From assembly GCA_000621765.1 (NCBI GenBank), contig JHXJ01000004.1, positions 62,001-126,000 of the forward strand: a stretch of DNA of 64,000 bases, given 5' to 3'. Origin of the DNA: Ruminococcaceae bacterium AB4001. GTDB lineage: Bacteria > Bacillota > Clostridia > Saccharofermentanales > Saccharofermentanaceae. Of this stretch, positions 8,699 through 16,504 are shown one piece after another. A program made the position numbers and the translations under genes. The notes below the pieces were generated by a model. It saw only the letters and a program-made list of their open reading frames with translations. It searched no databases and was not told the DNA's origin. Numbering within the stretch: the stretch's first letter is position 1; each line of letters begins with the position of its first letter.

Positions 8699-9133
8699 AT
8701 GAAGATACTGGTTCTTAACGGTCCCAACCTGAACATGCTCGGAATAAGAGAGCCCGACATCTACGGCGCATCGACATACGATGACCTGATCTCGCTCATC
8801 ACTTCCCATTGCGAAAACAAGGGCATTGAGGTTAAGTGCCTTCAGAGTAATCACGAGGGCGACCTGGTCGACTACATCCAGCAGGCCTTTTTCGACAAGG
8901 TCGACGGCATAGTAATCAACCCGGGCGCGTACACCCACACATCCGTCGCTCTCCTTGACGCCCTCAAGGCAGTGAAGATCCCCGCGGTTGAAGTCCACAT
9001 CTCAAAAGTCAACGAGCGTGAGGCTTTCCGCCAGATCTCCTATGTCTCGTACTATTGCTCGAAAACGATAACGGGAAAGGGCTTTGACGGATACATCGAA
9101 GCTATAGATTTTCTGGCCGGCGCCGCTTCCTGA
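8699..9133 (+). CDS. aroQ: 3-dehydroquinate dehydratase, type II
   Basis: 144 residues, the usual size of this small dodecameric enzyme. It dehydrates 3-dehydroquinate to 3-dehydroshikimate. Signature GPNLNMLGIREPDIYG at the N-terminus holds the catalytic Arg/Tyr region; NPGAYTHTS and VEVHISKVNEREAFR follow. It completes the set of seven common-pathway activities in this operon. It starts 3 bases after the fusion gene and is the last gene of the operon. Confidence 0.95.
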   Translation: MKILVLNGPNLNMLGIREPDIYGASTYDDLISLITSHCENKGIEVKCLQSNHEGDLVDYIQQAFFDKVDGIVINPGAYTHTSVALLDALKAVKIPAVEVHISKVNEREAFRQISYVSYYCSKTITGKGFDGYIEAIDFLAGAAS

Positions 9134-9136
9134 CGG

Positions 9137-9173
9137 AAGGCCCGGCTTTATTATTTAAGCAATGCCGGCCTTA
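9137..9173 (+). terminator. Candidate terminator of the aromatic operon
   Basis: A 9-bp stem with one bulged C (9137-9146 with 9164-9172). The T tract behind it is interrupted, so efficiency is doubtful. Confidence 0.45.
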
Positions 9174-9222
9174 ATGTGATATTATTTTGTCTGTTAAGCA
9201 ATACTCTTTGGAGGATAATATT

Positions 9223-10350
9223 ATGCCGAGTTTTTGTCCTAACTGCGGAAGTCCCGTAAGAGAAGGTACTTCATTCTGCTCCAAGTGCGGAACGAAATTG
9301 AATGCGGGAACAGAGCCCGCAGCTCCTGAAATGCCTATTGAACCTGCTGCTCCTGCAGCACCTGTAGCCGCTGCGCCCGTTGTAGCTGCACCTGTTGCTC
9401 CCGCAGCTCCTGTTGCAGCGCCTGTAGTTCCGGCAGCAGCACCTGTTGCAGCTGAACCTGCACCGGTGGTTCCTGCCGCTCCTGTTGCCGCAGAACCCGT
9501 TGCCCCTGCTGTACCCGTAGCCGCAGAACCTGTAGTTCCGGCTGTTGAACCGGCACCTGCTAATGTGCCTGTTGCAGAGGCGGCACCTGCTAATATTCCG
9601 GCAGCCCAGCCCGTACCCGTTGTTGGTGCTGAGCCCGTACCTCCGGTTGCACCCGTAGGTGTTCCCCCGGTTGAAGCTGCACCTCAGGCAGCATCTGTAT
9701 CTGCAGCACCTGCTAATGATCCCCAGAATCTGTCTCCGATAAAGATCGAATCTGTACCTTTTCAGGCTCCTTCCGGAGCACTGCCCACTCCTGCTGTTCA
9801 GGCTGAAAAGCCCAAGAGCAAGATCAAGCCCGGTGTCCTGGCTGTGCTGATAGCTGCCGGCGTGGTCATGCTTGCAGGCGTCGGAGTAGGTTTTGCCTTA
9901 CTTTACAGCCATCTCTGGGGCGGCACCATTCTCGAGCGCATCGAGAAGAAGGATGCTGTTGAAACCGGCAAGAAATATACGATCTACGATGAGGATTTCA
10001 ACGATTACATCGTCCTTGCAAAGTGGTGGGACTACAATGACACAATGGATAAGCCCGGTGTCTACAGCAAGGATACTGAGGTCATGGCTTTCTCCATCGA
10101 AGTCAACGAAGATGCACAAGATGAGATCTACTACGCTTATTACTACAGCAAGGATAAGGAATTCGACAGCGATGACCTTAAGAAGCCCGTCTACTCAGAC
10201 AAGATCACTCCTGTAGAATACAGTGACGGCCGTGCTTTCTATGATGTCGATAACTCGAAGAAGATCCAGAAGGGTTATTACGCAGTCATCATCGCATCTG
10301 ACAGCAGCCTGAAGCATCCTTATATCGTTGCATATGCTGAAGTAAGGTAA
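9223..10350 (+). CDS. Zinc-ribbon, Ala/Pro/Val-rich, single-pass membrane protein
   Basis: 375 residues from the ATG at 9223, seven bases after GGAGGATA. Residues 3-~26 are a zinc ribbon (CPNC then CSKC). Residues ~30-190 are a low-complexity Ala-Pro-Val linker built of repeated PVAA/APV units. One strong membrane helix follows near 210-232 and an acidic, Tyr-rich outer domain of ~140 residues with no recognised fold. An extended -10 (TG-A-TATTAT, 9177-9185) lies upstream. Zinc-ribbon plus membrane-helix proteins are common in Clostridia; the role is unknown. A similar design occurs at 39513-40244. Confidence 0.75.
   Translation: MPSFCPNCGSPVREGTSFCSKCGTKLNAGTEPAAPEMPIEPAAPAAPVAAAPVVAAPVAPAAPVAAPVVPAAAPVAAEPAPVVPAAPVAAEPVAPAVPVAAEPVVPAVEPAPANVPVAEAAPANIPAAQPVPVVGAEPVPPVAPVGVPPVEAAPQAASVSAAPANDPQNLSPIKIESVPFQAPSGALPTPAVQAEKPKSKIKPGVLAVLIAAGVVMLAGVGVGFALLYSHLWGGTILERIEKKDAVETGKKYTIYDEDFNDYIVLAKWWDYNDTMDKPGVYSKDTEVMAFSIEVNEDAQDEIYYAYYYSKDKEFDSDDLKKPVYSDKITPVEYSDGRAFYDVDNSKKIQKGYYAVIIASDSSLKHPYIVAYAEVR
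9335..9720 (+). repeat. Low-complexity Ala/Pro/Val codon repeat
   Basis: Degenerate repeats of GCA/GCT-CCT-GTT type codons encode the PVAA linker of the zinc-ribbon protein. Long shadow frames on the other strand in this stretch result from the same composition. Confidence 0.7.
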
Positions 10351-10377
10351 GCTTCAAATCATTAACTTGGAATTAGG

Positions 10378-10412
10378 ACTGACTTCCTGCCATGCGGGGA
10401 GTCAGTTTTTTT
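10378..10412 (+). terminator. Intrinsic terminator
   Basis: The stem starts ACTGACT and ends AGTCAGT (about 10378-10387 with 10397-10406) and is followed by seven T. It ends the zinc-ribbon gene. The following 10413-10568 holds nothing I recognise. Confidence 0.85.
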
Positions 10413-10568
10413 AGGCACCATTTCAGCACCAGGTGAGAGGCGCATGCAGTTTGAAGTTGGAGATTGTTTCATGACAGATTCCGACACGACCCGCTTTTCG
10501 AGCGGACCGCAAAAGAAACGGACCGACTCAACTGAGACGGCCCGCGAAAAACACTTTTCAATAATCGC

Positions 10569-11153
10569 TTAAGGATGAGGATATCCGAGAGCGTCGAGGA
10601 AGTCGTTGACTTCTTTTTCGATAGAAAGATCGTAATCGCTTGCGATGGCAACTATGACGGTATCGCCTAAGAGGTAGATCGCATCGTGATAAGGTGTGTA
10701 TGTGTTTGCGTTCTTATCGTCATATCTTCCATCGATGAGGATGTATGCGGTAGTGTCGTTTACTTCGTGGCTGCTGATGCCTGAGAAGTCCTTGTTGTCG
10801 AAAATGTGATCGTAGTCGTCGTAATAGTAGTCGAACAGAGCTTTTGCGGTCTCTTCGTCGACGCAGCGTGTGAAGCTGTACTGGTTGTCCTTTTCGGAAG
10901 TTGCATCGAGATTGACGATTACTTCGAAATCCGCGTCATCGCCCTTGAATGAGAAACTGGTATCTGCCATTACGGAGATATCAGAATTATCAACGCCGAT
11001 AGCCTCTAATGCATCGAGGAAATCCTTATCTTCGACTTCCTTAAGTGTTGACATATCGACTTTGGGTTCGTGTGTTATGCCTGCGCAGCCTGTGAAAAGA
11101 GTTGCGGCAGCGAGCAGTGAAGCGAGTGCTGTTGTGAGTTTTGAAGTCTTCAT
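10569..11153 (-). CDS. Putative lipoprotein of unknown function
   Basis: 194 residues. A signal peptide ends in the lipobox LFTGC at about residues 19-23, so the mature protein should be a membrane-anchored lipoprotein outside the cell. The rest is acidic with a DYYYDDYDH stretch and no domain I recognise. A promoter upstream (TTGAAT, 16 bases, TATAGT preceded by TG) fits an extended -10 type. It diverges from the lipoprotein-like gene at 11285; the two may share regulation. Confidence 0.65.
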   Translation of the reverse strand: MKTSKLTTALASLLAAATLFTGCAGITHEPKVDMSTLKEVEDKDFLDALEAIGVDNSDISVMADTSFSFKGDDADFEVIVNLDATSEKDNQYSFTRCVDEETAKALFDYYYDDYDHIFDNKDFSGISSHEVNDTTAYILIDGRYDDKNANTYTPYHDAIYLLGDTVIVAIASDYDLSIEKEVNDFLDALGYPHP

Positions 11154-11192
11154 TGAGCTATCCCTTTCCTATATTTATTCAAAACAAAGAGA

Positions 11193-11220
11193 ACTATAAC
11201 ATAAAAAGGCTTCAATTCAA
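11193..11220 (-). promoter_or_regulatory. Candidate promoter of the 10569-11153 lipoprotein gene
   Basis: On the minus strand: TTGAAT (11215-11220), 16-base spacer, TATAGT (11193-11198) with TG one base before it. Confidence 0.5.
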
Positions 11221-11238
11221 AACACAAAGGATGGCTTG

Positions 11239-11247
11239 TGCTATAAT
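11239..11247 (+). promoter_or_regulatory. Extended -10 promoter of the 11285 gene
   Basis: TGCTATAAT at 11239-11247: a perfect -10 with the TGn extension. No good -35 is seen. Start near 11254, about 30 bases before the ATG. Confidence 0.55.
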
Positions 11248-11284
11248 CTATCGGCATAAGTAAATGTCGAAAAGGAGATCACAG

Positions 11285-11872
11285 ATGAAGATTTCGGGAT
11301 GTGGGAAGAAATTGCTTGTATCAGGGATAGTACTGGCTGTTGTTCTTTCGGGAACCGCATGCTCGAAGAAACTGCATCCAGGACCCGAAGTAACAGAATC
11401 AAGTGTCCAGCAGACGATCGATCCGCTGTCCTTTGAAGCTGTGGATGCAAAACTCAGAGATTATACTTTCGGGCTTAATGAATATATGAAAGATCACCAG
11501 GATGAAAAAATGTCCAAGAACCTGACCGGAAGAACGCCCAACGGTGTTGGCGCCGAATGCACATATACGGTTACTCCGGACGGGAAGTATGAGGCTCTCC
11601 AGATGCAGAAGAAGTTATCAAACGGTGTGCAGGTGGATGAGTACTTCAACATGGGTGATTCTATGTTCATTGCAAGAACGACTGTATACGACGACGGAAA
11701 TTTCGATCCCGTTGATAAGTATTACATCATCGACGGCGTTATCTATAAGGTCGACGGATCTGCAAAGACAGTGACAAGGGTCGTAGCACTGGATGAAGAG
11801 GCAGCAGCTGCCAAGAAGACAGAGCTTGATCTGTATTACACGTTCGAGGAGATAAGGGCCATTTATGCCTGA
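11285..11872 (+). CDS. Putative secreted or lipid-anchored protein
   Basis: 195 residues from the ATG at 11285 (AAAGGAGATCACAG before it; an ATG seven codons earlier lacks a site). A hydrophobic leader ends in SGTAC, a poor lipobox, so lipid anchoring is likely but not certain. The remainder contains a YTFGLNEYM stretch and short beta-rich runs; no domain is recognised. Its last 8 bases overlap the start of the azlC-azlD gene, so the two are probably translated from one mRNA. Confidence 0.65.
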   Translation: MKISGCGKKLLVSGIVLAVVLSGTACSKKLHPGPEVTESSVQQTIDPLSFEAVDAKLRDYTFGLNEYMKDHQDEKMSKNLTGRTPNGVGAECTYTVTPDGKYEALQMQKKLSNGVQVDEYFNMGDSMFIARTTVYDDGNFDPVDKYYIIDGVIYKVDGSAKTVTRVVALDEEAAAAKKTELDLYYTFEEIRAIYA

Positions 11873-13040
11873 TGGTGAGAATCCTGCTGAGAATTCCGGA
11901 CAAAACGGGTACACTATGGGGGAGGGCGTCAGAGACGGTCTCCCTATAGGACTCGGCTATCTGTCCGTATCTTTTTCATTCGGTATCCTTGCCGCCTCCA
12001 AAGGGCTTTCCGCGCTCCAGGCAGCACTGATCTCGATCACCAACATCACTTCGGCAGGTCAGGTGGCAGGTCTCGGAATAATGGTCGCGTCAGGCGGCAT
12101 CATCGCCATGATCATTTCGCAGATCGTTATCAATCTCCGCTATTCGCTGATGAGCATCGCGCTTTCCCAGAAAGCCGATAAGACGATGACTCCGCTCTTA
12201 AGGATGCTGCTTGCATACGGAATAACGGATGAGATCTTCGGTGTCGCAGTCAGCAAGAAATACGAATTCGGCGCGAGATACTTTTTCGGGCTTACCATAT
12301 TACCGGTTATAGGCTGGGTGTCCGGCACGGTGATAGGAGCCGCCCTGGGCCAGGTCTTCCCGGATTTCCTGACCAATGCCCTCGCGATAGGTATCTACGG
12401 CATGTTCGTATCTATCGTCGTACCCAAAGCCAAGCACAACAAGGTCATTTTGAGCGCAGCGCTTTTGTCCTGCATTCTGTCCAGTATACTTTTCTATGTG
12501 CCTGTCCTGTCTGAACATATCACGCAGGGCTTTGCGATAATCATTGCCGCGATAACTGCAGCAATTGTATGTGTTTTCGCGGGAAAGAAGCTTGAAGGGA
12601 AGGCTGGAACCGTCTTTGCCATTGCGGCAGGATGCGTGCTGGCAGCGGTCATGGCCATCTTAGCGCCGTCTTATGTCATGCCTGAGGCAGAGAGTGTCGC
12701 AGCTGATACCGCAGGCTGCTCGCTCGACAACAGAGTATTCATTCCGCTCCTTATCGTGATGGCAGTTACGACATATCTCGTGCGCATGATCCCTTTTACC
12801 CTGTTCAGGAAAAAGCTCGAAAATGTTCACGTCAAAGCTTTCTTCGAATACATACCGTACACGGTACTCTCGGCTATGACATTCCCCGCGATCCTTTATT
12901 CCACGGGTTCTTTTATCACTGCACTGTTGGGATTTGCCGTAGCGATGATCCTGGGTCTGTTCGAGCGTTCGCTGATCATTGTCGCGGTCGGCGCGTGCCT
13001 TGCGTCACTGGCCGCCGGCGTTGTGATGATGTATATCTGA
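11865..13040 (+). CDS. AzlC-AzlD fusion, branched-chain amino acid exporter
   Basis: 391 residues. The first ~240 match AzlC (GLPIGLGYLSVSFSFGILA, NITSAGQVAGL, and the LRYSLMSIALS region). The last ~105 match AzlD (YLVRMIPFTLF, FEYIPYTVLSAMTFPAIL). AzlC and AzlD are normally separate subunits encoded side by side; here they form one chain joined by an extra membrane stretch. About 10-12 membrane helices are expected. The substrate (branched-chain amino acids or analogues) is taken from the family. Confidence 0.85.
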   Translation: MPDGENPAENSGQNGYTMGEGVRDGLPIGLGYLSVSFSFGILAASKGLSALQAALISITNITSAGQVAGLGIMVASGGIIAMIISQIVINLRYSLMSIALSQKADKTMTPLLRMLLAYGITDEIFGVAVSKKYEFGARYFFGLTILPVIGWVSGTVIGAALGQVFPDFLTNALAIGIYGMFVSIVVPKAKHNKVILSAALLSCILSSILFYVPVLSEHITQGFAIIIAAITAAIVCVFAGKKLEGKAGTVFAIAAGCVLAAVMAILAPSYVMPEAESVAADTAGCSLDNRVFIPLLIVMAVTTYLVRMIPFTLFRKKLENVHVKAFFEYIPYTVLSAMTFPAILYSTGSFITALLGFAVAMILGLFERSLIIVAVGACLASLAAGVVMMYI

Positions 13041-13047
13041 AAAAAAT

Positions 13048-13085
13048 AAAGACCTTGGAAAACTAAGAGTTAACCAAGGTCTTTT
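13048..13085. terminator. Bidirectional terminator between azlCD and tRNA-Thr
   Basis: An 11-bp stem (13048-13058 with 13074-13084) has A-rich and T-rich flanks on both sides, so it can end both the exporter mRNA (+) and the tRNA-Thr transcript (-). Confidence 0.8.
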
Positions 13086-13089
13086 GCTG

Positions 13090-13165
13090 TGGAGCCCCCA
13101 TCCGGATTTGAACCGGAGACCTCATCCTTACCATGGATGCGCTCTACCTGCTGAGCTATAGGGGC
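13090..13165 (-). tRNA. tRNA-Thr(GGT)
   Basis: A 76-base cloverleaf on the minus strand. The acceptor GCCCCTA pairs with TGGGGGC, the anticodon loop is ATGGTAA (anticodon GGT), the T arm is TCCGG-TTCAAAT-CCGGA, and CCA is encoded. Confidence 0.95.
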
Positions 13166-13181
13166 AAGTTAAAGCCTATGA

Positions 13182-13210
13182 AGTATAACACAGTAATACT
13201 GCGTTGACAA
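13182..13210 (-). promoter_or_regulatory. Promoter of tRNA-Thr
   Basis: Minus strand: TTGTCA (13205-13210), 17-base spacer, TATACT (13182-13187); each hexamer is 5/6 to consensus. Start about 10 bases before the tRNA. Confidence 0.7.
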
Positions 13211-13241
13211 TAAATCTTCTCTTTAAAGATGCCTCGAAATG

Positions 13242-13270
13242 TTGACAAAGGTACCCAAAGATTATACAAT
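13242..13270 (+). promoter_or_regulatory. Promoter of tRNA-Ser
   Basis: TTGACA (13242-13247, perfect), 17-base spacer, TACAAT (13265-13270, 5/6). Confidence 0.8.
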
Positions 13271-13303
13271 CATTGAGCATTTTCCTTAAGCGAAAGGAAA
13301 TAC

Positions 13304-13396
13304 GGAGAAGTCGCCTAGCCTGGTCGAGGGCGCACGACTGGAAATCGTGTAAACCCCAAAAGGGTTTCGAGAGTTCGAATCTCTCCTTCTCCGCCA
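13304..13396 (+). tRNA. tRNA-Ser(GGA), integration target
   Basis: 93 bases with the long variable arm of serine tRNAs. The acceptor GGAGAAG pairs with CTTCTCC; the anticodon loop CTGGAAA gives GGA; CCA is encoded. Its last 16 bases (13381-13396) are repeated at 18758-18773, so an element has integrated at the 3' end and restored the tRNA. Confidence 0.95.
13381..13396 (+). repeat. attL core (16-bp direct repeat)
   Basis: CTCTCCTTCTCCGCCA forms the 3' end of tRNA-Ser and recurs at 18758-18773. It is the presumed crossover region of the integrase. Confidence 0.85.
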
Positions 13397-13470
13397 AAAA
13401 TGCAAAGGGCGTCGTAAAAAGTCAATAAATACAGGGTTTGCAAGGTTTCTTGGGATTCTTGAGATCGCAA

Positions 13471-13492
13471 CTTACCACTAACTTACCACTAT
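13471..13492 (+). repeat. Left arm-type integrase sites (11-bp tandem repeat)
   Basis: CTTACCACTAA is followed at once by CTTACCACTAT. The same pair occurs at 18616-18638 near the right end. The complement (TTAGTGGTAAG) resembles the DR2 arm sites bound by the N-terminal domain of Tn916 integrase. Confidence 0.6.
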
Positions 13493-13610
13493 TTACGACA
13501 AGACTAGAAGATGTGCCCAATGTTCAGCGATCGGATTTCAATCTGGTCGCTGTTTTCTTTTCGCAGATTTTTCCGGCTTATTTCGTCAGGAAATGTTGCT
13601 TGGACACAGG

Positions 13611-13690
13611 CCTGCTTTGTGGATAACGGAGCAGCAAGCAACGCGTTTGTGTACACAAACACAGAAAATGCTTGTCAGGGATGTCCCTGA
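13611..13690 (+). repeat. 80-bp structured inverted repeat, left copy
   Basis: Matches the reverse complement of 16868-16947 over 80 positions without gaps, 64 identical by hand count, with a 24-bp perfect core (13620-13643). It holds two hairpins: a 16-base palindrome (13645-13660) and TCAGGGATGTCCCTGA (13675-13690). Confidence 0.75.
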
Positions 13691-13701
13691 GACCCATTTA
13701 A

Positions 13702-13725
13702 AAGCCCGAGATTGCTCTCGGGCTT
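13702..13725 (-). terminator. Intrinsic terminator of the element cargo (minus strand)
   Basis: A perfect 10-bp stem (13702-13711 with 13716-13725) with loop TTGC. On the minus strand it is followed by TTTTAAAT. It closes the minus-strand cargo transcript. Confidence 0.7.
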
Positions 13726-13783
13726 GGATTAGATAATTCAGGATATAACCTACAATCGTATCATCCCGACAAACTTGAATTTG

Positions 13784-14020
13784 TTAAATTGATATCCACC
13801 AGCACACACCATATTTATCAATAATGGTGGCACAACATTTACTCCATAGAAGTTCTCCGATAGGTTCGATAATTACACCCCCATCGCTCAAAACTTGAAA
13901 AGCATTATAAACAGCTTCTTCTGTTCCCATTTCAAAAACGTTAAAGGTCATAGTTTCCCACTTGTATTTATGTACTACATCTATATCACAAGGATTTTTC
14001 GCGAACCCCTCAACTAACAA
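13784..14020 (-). pseudogene. C-terminal remnant of a PhnB-like VOC-family protein
   Basis: 78 codons from a possible TTG. The stretch EEAVYNAFQVLSDGGVIIEPI, then LLWSKCCATIIDKYGVCWWISI, matches the second half of PhnB/3-demethylubiquinone-methyltransferase-like VOC proteins, which are about 140 residues. The N-terminal half is missing and cannot be found upstream on this strand. A ribosome site followed by ATG at about 14032 leads only to a 7-codon frame. Most likely a decayed gene left in the element. Confidence 0.6.
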
Positions 14021-14088
14021 TGAATTATATCACCCATGATTCTCCTAGCAACCCTCTTATAAAACTCTTATTTCGATCTTATTTACAA

Positions 14089-14199
14089 TCATTCGCCATC
14101 ATCCGGTATCTTGGGAAGTACAGGATCACTGGCTGTGATTATATCCTCTTCAACAAATCTTATTACGTCTATCTCAATAGGCTCATATATCTCTTTCAT
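14089..14199 (-). CDS. 36-residue acidic peptide of unknown function
   Basis: A short ORF 13 bases downstream of the 763-residue gene's stop, with AAGGGGG about 8 bases before its ATG. The product begins MKEIYEPIEIDVIRF and continues VEEDIITASDPVLP with an acidic end. Short Clostridial peptides of the pattern xYxxPxxEVxxFxxEDVITxS are familiar to me from similar surface-protein contexts, but I cannot name a family. It has no Cys and no leader-cleavage motif I can identify, so a modified-peptide role is speculative. The spacing implies co-translation with the secreted protein. Confidence 0.5.
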   Translation of the reverse strand: MKEIYEPIEIDVIRFVEEDIITASDPVLPKIPDDGE

Positions 14200-14212
14200 A
14201 TTGCAATCCCCC

Positions 14213-16504
14213 TTATTTAAAGATCTCAGCATAATCGTATATTGCTGTAACAAGATCACACAGTTCTTCTGTACAGATTTCGGGGTATTGATCTTTCTGT
14301 CTCATGACATTGCGGACATAGCTCATAGCGCTGATCTTAACCTGATAGTTGTCGCTCGCCGGATCGAAAACAACAGTATACTGTGTCTCAAGATTGCCTG
14401 CACCAATATTTGTTATCTCTACATAATACTCATTGCGATTATCAACTGTATTGCCGGACAAAACAGGGGTAAGTGTTTTGTCTCCAACCTTGATTACATG
14501 ATCCTGTATTGCGTCAGTGGCTGTAAAATACACTCTGATCGCAGTCTTTGAATCAAGAACAAGTGAGTACCCTGTAATCTTGATCGAGTTGCTGGTATTT
14601 GTCTTTACAACCTTAAATGCATCAAGAGCATCAGCAGAAGGATTCGAAAGATCATTTATATATCCGTCTGTCGGGAGTGCAGTACCGTTCTTCCACTTGC
14701 ACGCATATGCACAATACGTATAAGTTGCCCGGATCGGAGCTTTGTTAGTGATACCATCATAGTTCATGGCATCAATCAGGTATCTGTTTACGCTATAAGT
14801 CATGATTCCATTCTCATATTTAGAACCGACAGCATTATACAGATCTAACGTTACATTATCAGAGTCAACGATCTTAAGCGTAATGTCACTATCTGCCTGT
14901 ATCGCATTAACTCTGTATGTAAGTTTATACTCATCTCCATCCTTAGGAGCATCACTCAGCAATACTTCCTGTTCGCCCTTAGGGCCGTTCAATACTGCTT
15001 TTGCACCGGATTCAACGGTTTCTGCAGGAACAGTAAAATAAAAGTTCAATCCAAGCTCATCGCCTAATGTAACATTCGTTCCTGTAACGGTGTTTCTCGT
15101 AAATTCCTCTCCATTTTGGGGCACAAAGACCGCCGTGACTGTTACGTTACTCGCAGGCATTTTAAACTTGTTATTCGCATTTATGGCAATTCCTTCCGGC
15201 TCAATCTGCCATTCCTTGAATATGTATCCTTCATTGGCTGTCGCAGTCAGTGTGATCGTGTTTCCTGTTTTTGGAGTGCCACTGTAGGTAACAGTTCCTC
15301 TTTCGTCGTTATTTGAAAGAACGGTGAGATTGTATGTATTGGCTTTAAAAACTGCTGTATAGATTTTGTGATCGACTTGCGTAGGCTGATATGGGTTTTC
15401 CGTCGGCCATACTGTTCCAATCGGTGTTGTACTGTATTCATCGTCAGCATATTCCCAATGGTCAAAAGTATAACCCGCATTCGCCGTTGCTGTAAAAGCG
15501 CCGTTTTCATATACGACGCTTCCCGCACCTGAAGGAGAGACTTTTAGCGAAAGATCCATCCAGTTTGCAGAAACCATGATATCCTCTGTAATTCCAGTCA
15601 GGATTGATCCAGCCATTTTGTTCGTGCCGTATGTAGCGCCTTCATTTTCCCACGTGACTGTCCAGTCCTTGAACGTATAACCATCCGGTGCGGTAAAACC
15701 GCAGGATGGAAGGGTGTATCCCTCGGATGCAAAGAATGTATCGCTGTCCATCGTACCAGAGCCACCGTTGGCCTCGAAATTCACTTCGCAAAGCTTATCA
15801 AAAACCGCACAAATCTCCACATCCCCTTCCGGCATGGTGAACTGATTGTTTTCTATAGTCACATTCCCGGAAACAATTTGCCATTCCTTGAATTGGTAAC
15901 CTGCGTTTGCAGCGACATCGAGTGTTACAGTTTCCCCCGCTCGAGCCATGGAGCATGAAGAGGACACCGTACCATTAGCATTGCTTGAAACGGTAATATC
16001 ATAGCCAATTTTCAGTGTCATTAGGATTTGTCCGTTTATATCCTTGATTTTTTCGCTCTCATGTGTCCAAAAACCAGCATTCCATTGAAGATAGCCCATA
16101 TAAACGCCGGCATTAGCTGAACTCAAACTGGCTGAATTGACAATGACCGCCATAGTGTTGCTATAACTGTCTGATCGAAAGGTAAAACTGGCCCACCTAT
16201 TTCCCTCAGAGGCTTCGGGGTCTTTGTTTACTTTAAATGGGATAGTGTATGATCCATCGGTTAAAGTGCCTTCCTGGAAAAAAATTTGTATGTCCTCCAC
16301 GTTTTCAGTTTTTTCTGCAGAAACAGTAAATGGAATTTGTGAGTGTACGGCACTGGGAGATAACTCAACTGATGTAGGTTGCAAGCTTATAGTATTCTCC
16401 GGGATATTATTGTCTGCATAAACCCGCATACTACTTACGGGCAGCATAGTCATTATTAAAATGAAGGATAGGAACGATCCCAATATCTTTTTCGTTGCTT
16501 TCAT
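14213..16504 (-). CDS. Large secreted protein with InlB-type repeats (element cargo)
   Basis: 763 residues. Signal peptide at 1-~31 (hydrophobic core LGSFLSFILIMTMLP, then VYA-D). Residues ~35-165 form a cohesin/adhesin-like beta region. Residues ~168-460 hold four Bacterial-repeat / divergent InlB B-type repeats, recognisable by GYxFxxW and MPxxxVxxxAVF motifs. Residues ~470-763 are a Clostridial C-terminal domain of unknown role (NVTLGDELGLNFYF, then YSVNRYLIDAM). There is no LPXTG or S-layer anchor, so retention at the surface would be indirect. It is the main cargo of the tRNA-Ser element. Confidence 0.8.
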   Translation of the reverse strand: MKATKKILGSFLSFILIMTMLPVSSMRVYADNNIPENTISLQPTSVELSPSAVHSQIPFTVSAEKTENVEDIQIFFQEGTLTDGSYTIPFKVNKDPEASEGNRWASFTFRSDSYSNTMAVIVNSASLSSANAGVYMGYLQWNAGFWTHESEKIKDINGQILMTLKIGYDITVSSNANGTVSSSCSMARAGETVTLDVAANAGYQFKEWQIVSGNVTIENNQFTMPEGDVEICAVFDKLCEVNFEANGGSGTMDSDTFFASEGYTLPSCGFTAPDGYTFKDWTVTWENEGATYGTNKMAGSILTGITEDIMVSANWMDLSLKVSPSGAGSVVYENGAFTATANAGYTFDHWEYADDEYSTTPIGTVWPTENPYQPTQVDHKIYTAVFKANTYNLTVLSNNDERGTVTYSGTPKTGNTITLTATANEGYIFKEWQIEPEGIAINANNKFKMPASNVTVTAVFVPQNGEEFTRNTVTGTNVTLGDELGLNFYFTVPAETVESGAKAVLNGPKGEQEVLLSDAPKDGDEYKLTYRVNAIQADSDITLKIVDSDNVTLDLYNAVGSKYENGIMTYSVNRYLIDAMNYDGITNKAPIRATYTYCAYACKWKNGTALPTDGYINDLSNPSADALDAFKVVKTNTSNSIKITGYSLVLDSKTAIRVYFTATDAIQDHVIKVGDKTLTPVLSGNTVDNRNEYYVEITNIGAGNLETQYTVVFDPASDNYQVKISAMSYVRNVMRQKDQYPEICTEELCDLVTAIYDYAEIFK

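Noticed and set aside
9335-9556. Gln/Val/Leu-rich minus-strand frame opposite the zinc-ribbon protein
   Set aside because: Shadow of the Ala/Pro/Val repeat; no ribosome site.
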